A stretch of 64,000 nucleotides of DNA from Phorcus lineatus (Eukaryota > Mollusca > Gastropoda > Trochida > Trochidae), in NCBI GenBank assembly GCA_921293015.1, contig OV121092.1, positions 36,587,764-36,651,763 on the forward strand. The letters run 5' to 3'. The position numbers were made by a program, and so were the translations under genes. Shown here one piece after another: positions 63,846-64,000 of this stretch (the first letter of the stretch is position 1; each line of letters begins with the position of its first letter). The notes under the pieces were generated by a model. The model saw only the letters and a list, made by a program, of their open reading frames with translations. It was not told the origin of the DNA and did not search any database.

Positions 63846-64000
63846 ATGCATATTTCTAAACCAAACTTTCATCAAATGTACATCACATTGTGTTCTATCG
63901 ATTGAGCAAGACCAATTTCCTGTCCGGTTCTTGGTTTGGCCTCAAGTTTCGAGCTTAAACAGGTACATATAGCTGATTTTGACCAAATTTGCGAAAAAAG
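63846..64000 (+). repeat. Partial last monomer (truncated by window edge)
   Basis: The first 155 bases are present. Variants AAGACC, GGTTC, ACATATAGC and TTTGCG identify the same subtype as 63222 and 58854. The sequence stops in the A-run of m149-155. Confidence 0.95.

Larger units (their letters stand above)
1..64000 (+). repeat. Satellite DNA array, 208-bp monomer, head to tail
   Basis: The whole window is one tandem array. The landmark ATGCATATTTCTAAAC recurs every 208 bp from position 204 to 63846, apart from six intervals of 207 bp. All copies have the same orientation, with no spacer, inversion or inserted element. Stable landmarks inside the monomer are ATGCAT (m1-6), ATCGAT (m52-57), AGCTTAAACAGGTACA (m107-122), AAAAGACTGAG (m151-161), ATATGCATAT (m168-177) and TGTAGCGAGC (m181-190). 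Consensus G+C is 78/208. Two example subtypes (monomers at 32646 and 32854) differ at 8 of 208 sites. Length and structure fit centromeric or pericentromeric satellites of eukaryotes, whose monomers are often near nucleosome-repeat length. The family itself is not recognised, and the centromeric assignment is inference. Confidence 0.98.

Noticed and set aside
1..64000. CRISPR array
   Set aside because: The repeats are contiguous 208-bp units without unique spacers, and no cas genes are present.
1..64000. CENP-B box
   Set aside because: TTCG occurs at m103-106 and m143-146, but neither site has the CGGG at the required spacing, and the reverse strand shows none.
1..64000. rDNA spacer subrepeats, 5S rDNA array or telomeric repeats
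   Set aside because: No rRNA or 5S coding motifs and no TTTAGGG or TTAGGG runs are present, and 64 kb without a gene is too long for an rDNA spacer.
1..64000. Transposon, retrotransposon or viral insertion within the array
   Set aside because: Monomer phase is unbroken from end to end except for six one-base deletions, so no foreign insert can be present.

Overview
The whole 64 kb window is a single, uninterrupted satellite DNA array. A 208-bp monomer is repeated head to tail, always in the same orientation: one 203-bp partial copy (1-203), 306 complete copies (300 of 208 bp, six of 207 bp) and one 155-bp partial copy (63846-64000). Both edges cut through monomers, so the array continues on both sides. 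I found no protein-coding gene, RNA gene, transposon insertion, inversion, CRISPR or unique spacer. My by-eye consensus has 78 G+C of 208 (37.5%).

A megabase-type satellite with near-nucleosomal monomers and multi-level higher-order repeats (HORs) points to a eukaryotic nuclear chromosome, in centromeric, pericentromeric or other heterochromatin. A plant is my best guess from monomer style and the marked CpG decay, but I do not recognise the family and cannot exclude an animal. In this report a monomer starts at the ATGCAT before ATTTCTAAAC (first full copy at 204) and 'm' numbers are positions inside the monomer.

Monomers fall into linked haplotype families. Alpha has m82 G, m99 A, m102 T. 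Beta has m75 A, m82 A, m95 G. Gamma has m82 A, m95 C, m99 C, usually with m138 A and m191 A. Delta has m81 T, m85 A, m95 G. Minor private variants act as barcodes and show duplications at many scales: single monomers, 2-mers (416 bp), 3-mers (624 bp), 5-mers (1040 or 1039 bp), a 9-mer (1872 bp), a 14-mer (2912 bp), a 24-monomer block (4991 bp), and long-range copies 5.8-12.5 kb apart.

Layout: 0.2-12.5 kb holds a mixed alpha/beta/delta region with copies about 6 kb apart and a tandem 5-mer. 11-20.4 kb is a 4991-bp tandem duplication. 15-25 kb is dominated by a 5-mer carrying a one-base deletion. 25-31.8 kb holds trimers and dimers. 31.8-35.6 kb is a tandem 9-mer. 35.6-42 kb repeats modules from 25-31 kb. 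42-47 kb and 53-59 kb hold four versions of a 14-mer, the last two almost identical. 59-64 kb is a mosaic rich in the m123 T variant.

No genes act together here. The interest lies in how the array evolves: in-register unequal exchange, very recent amplification, recombinant monomers and a CpG-decay signature. All comparisons were made by eye and need an alignment to confirm.
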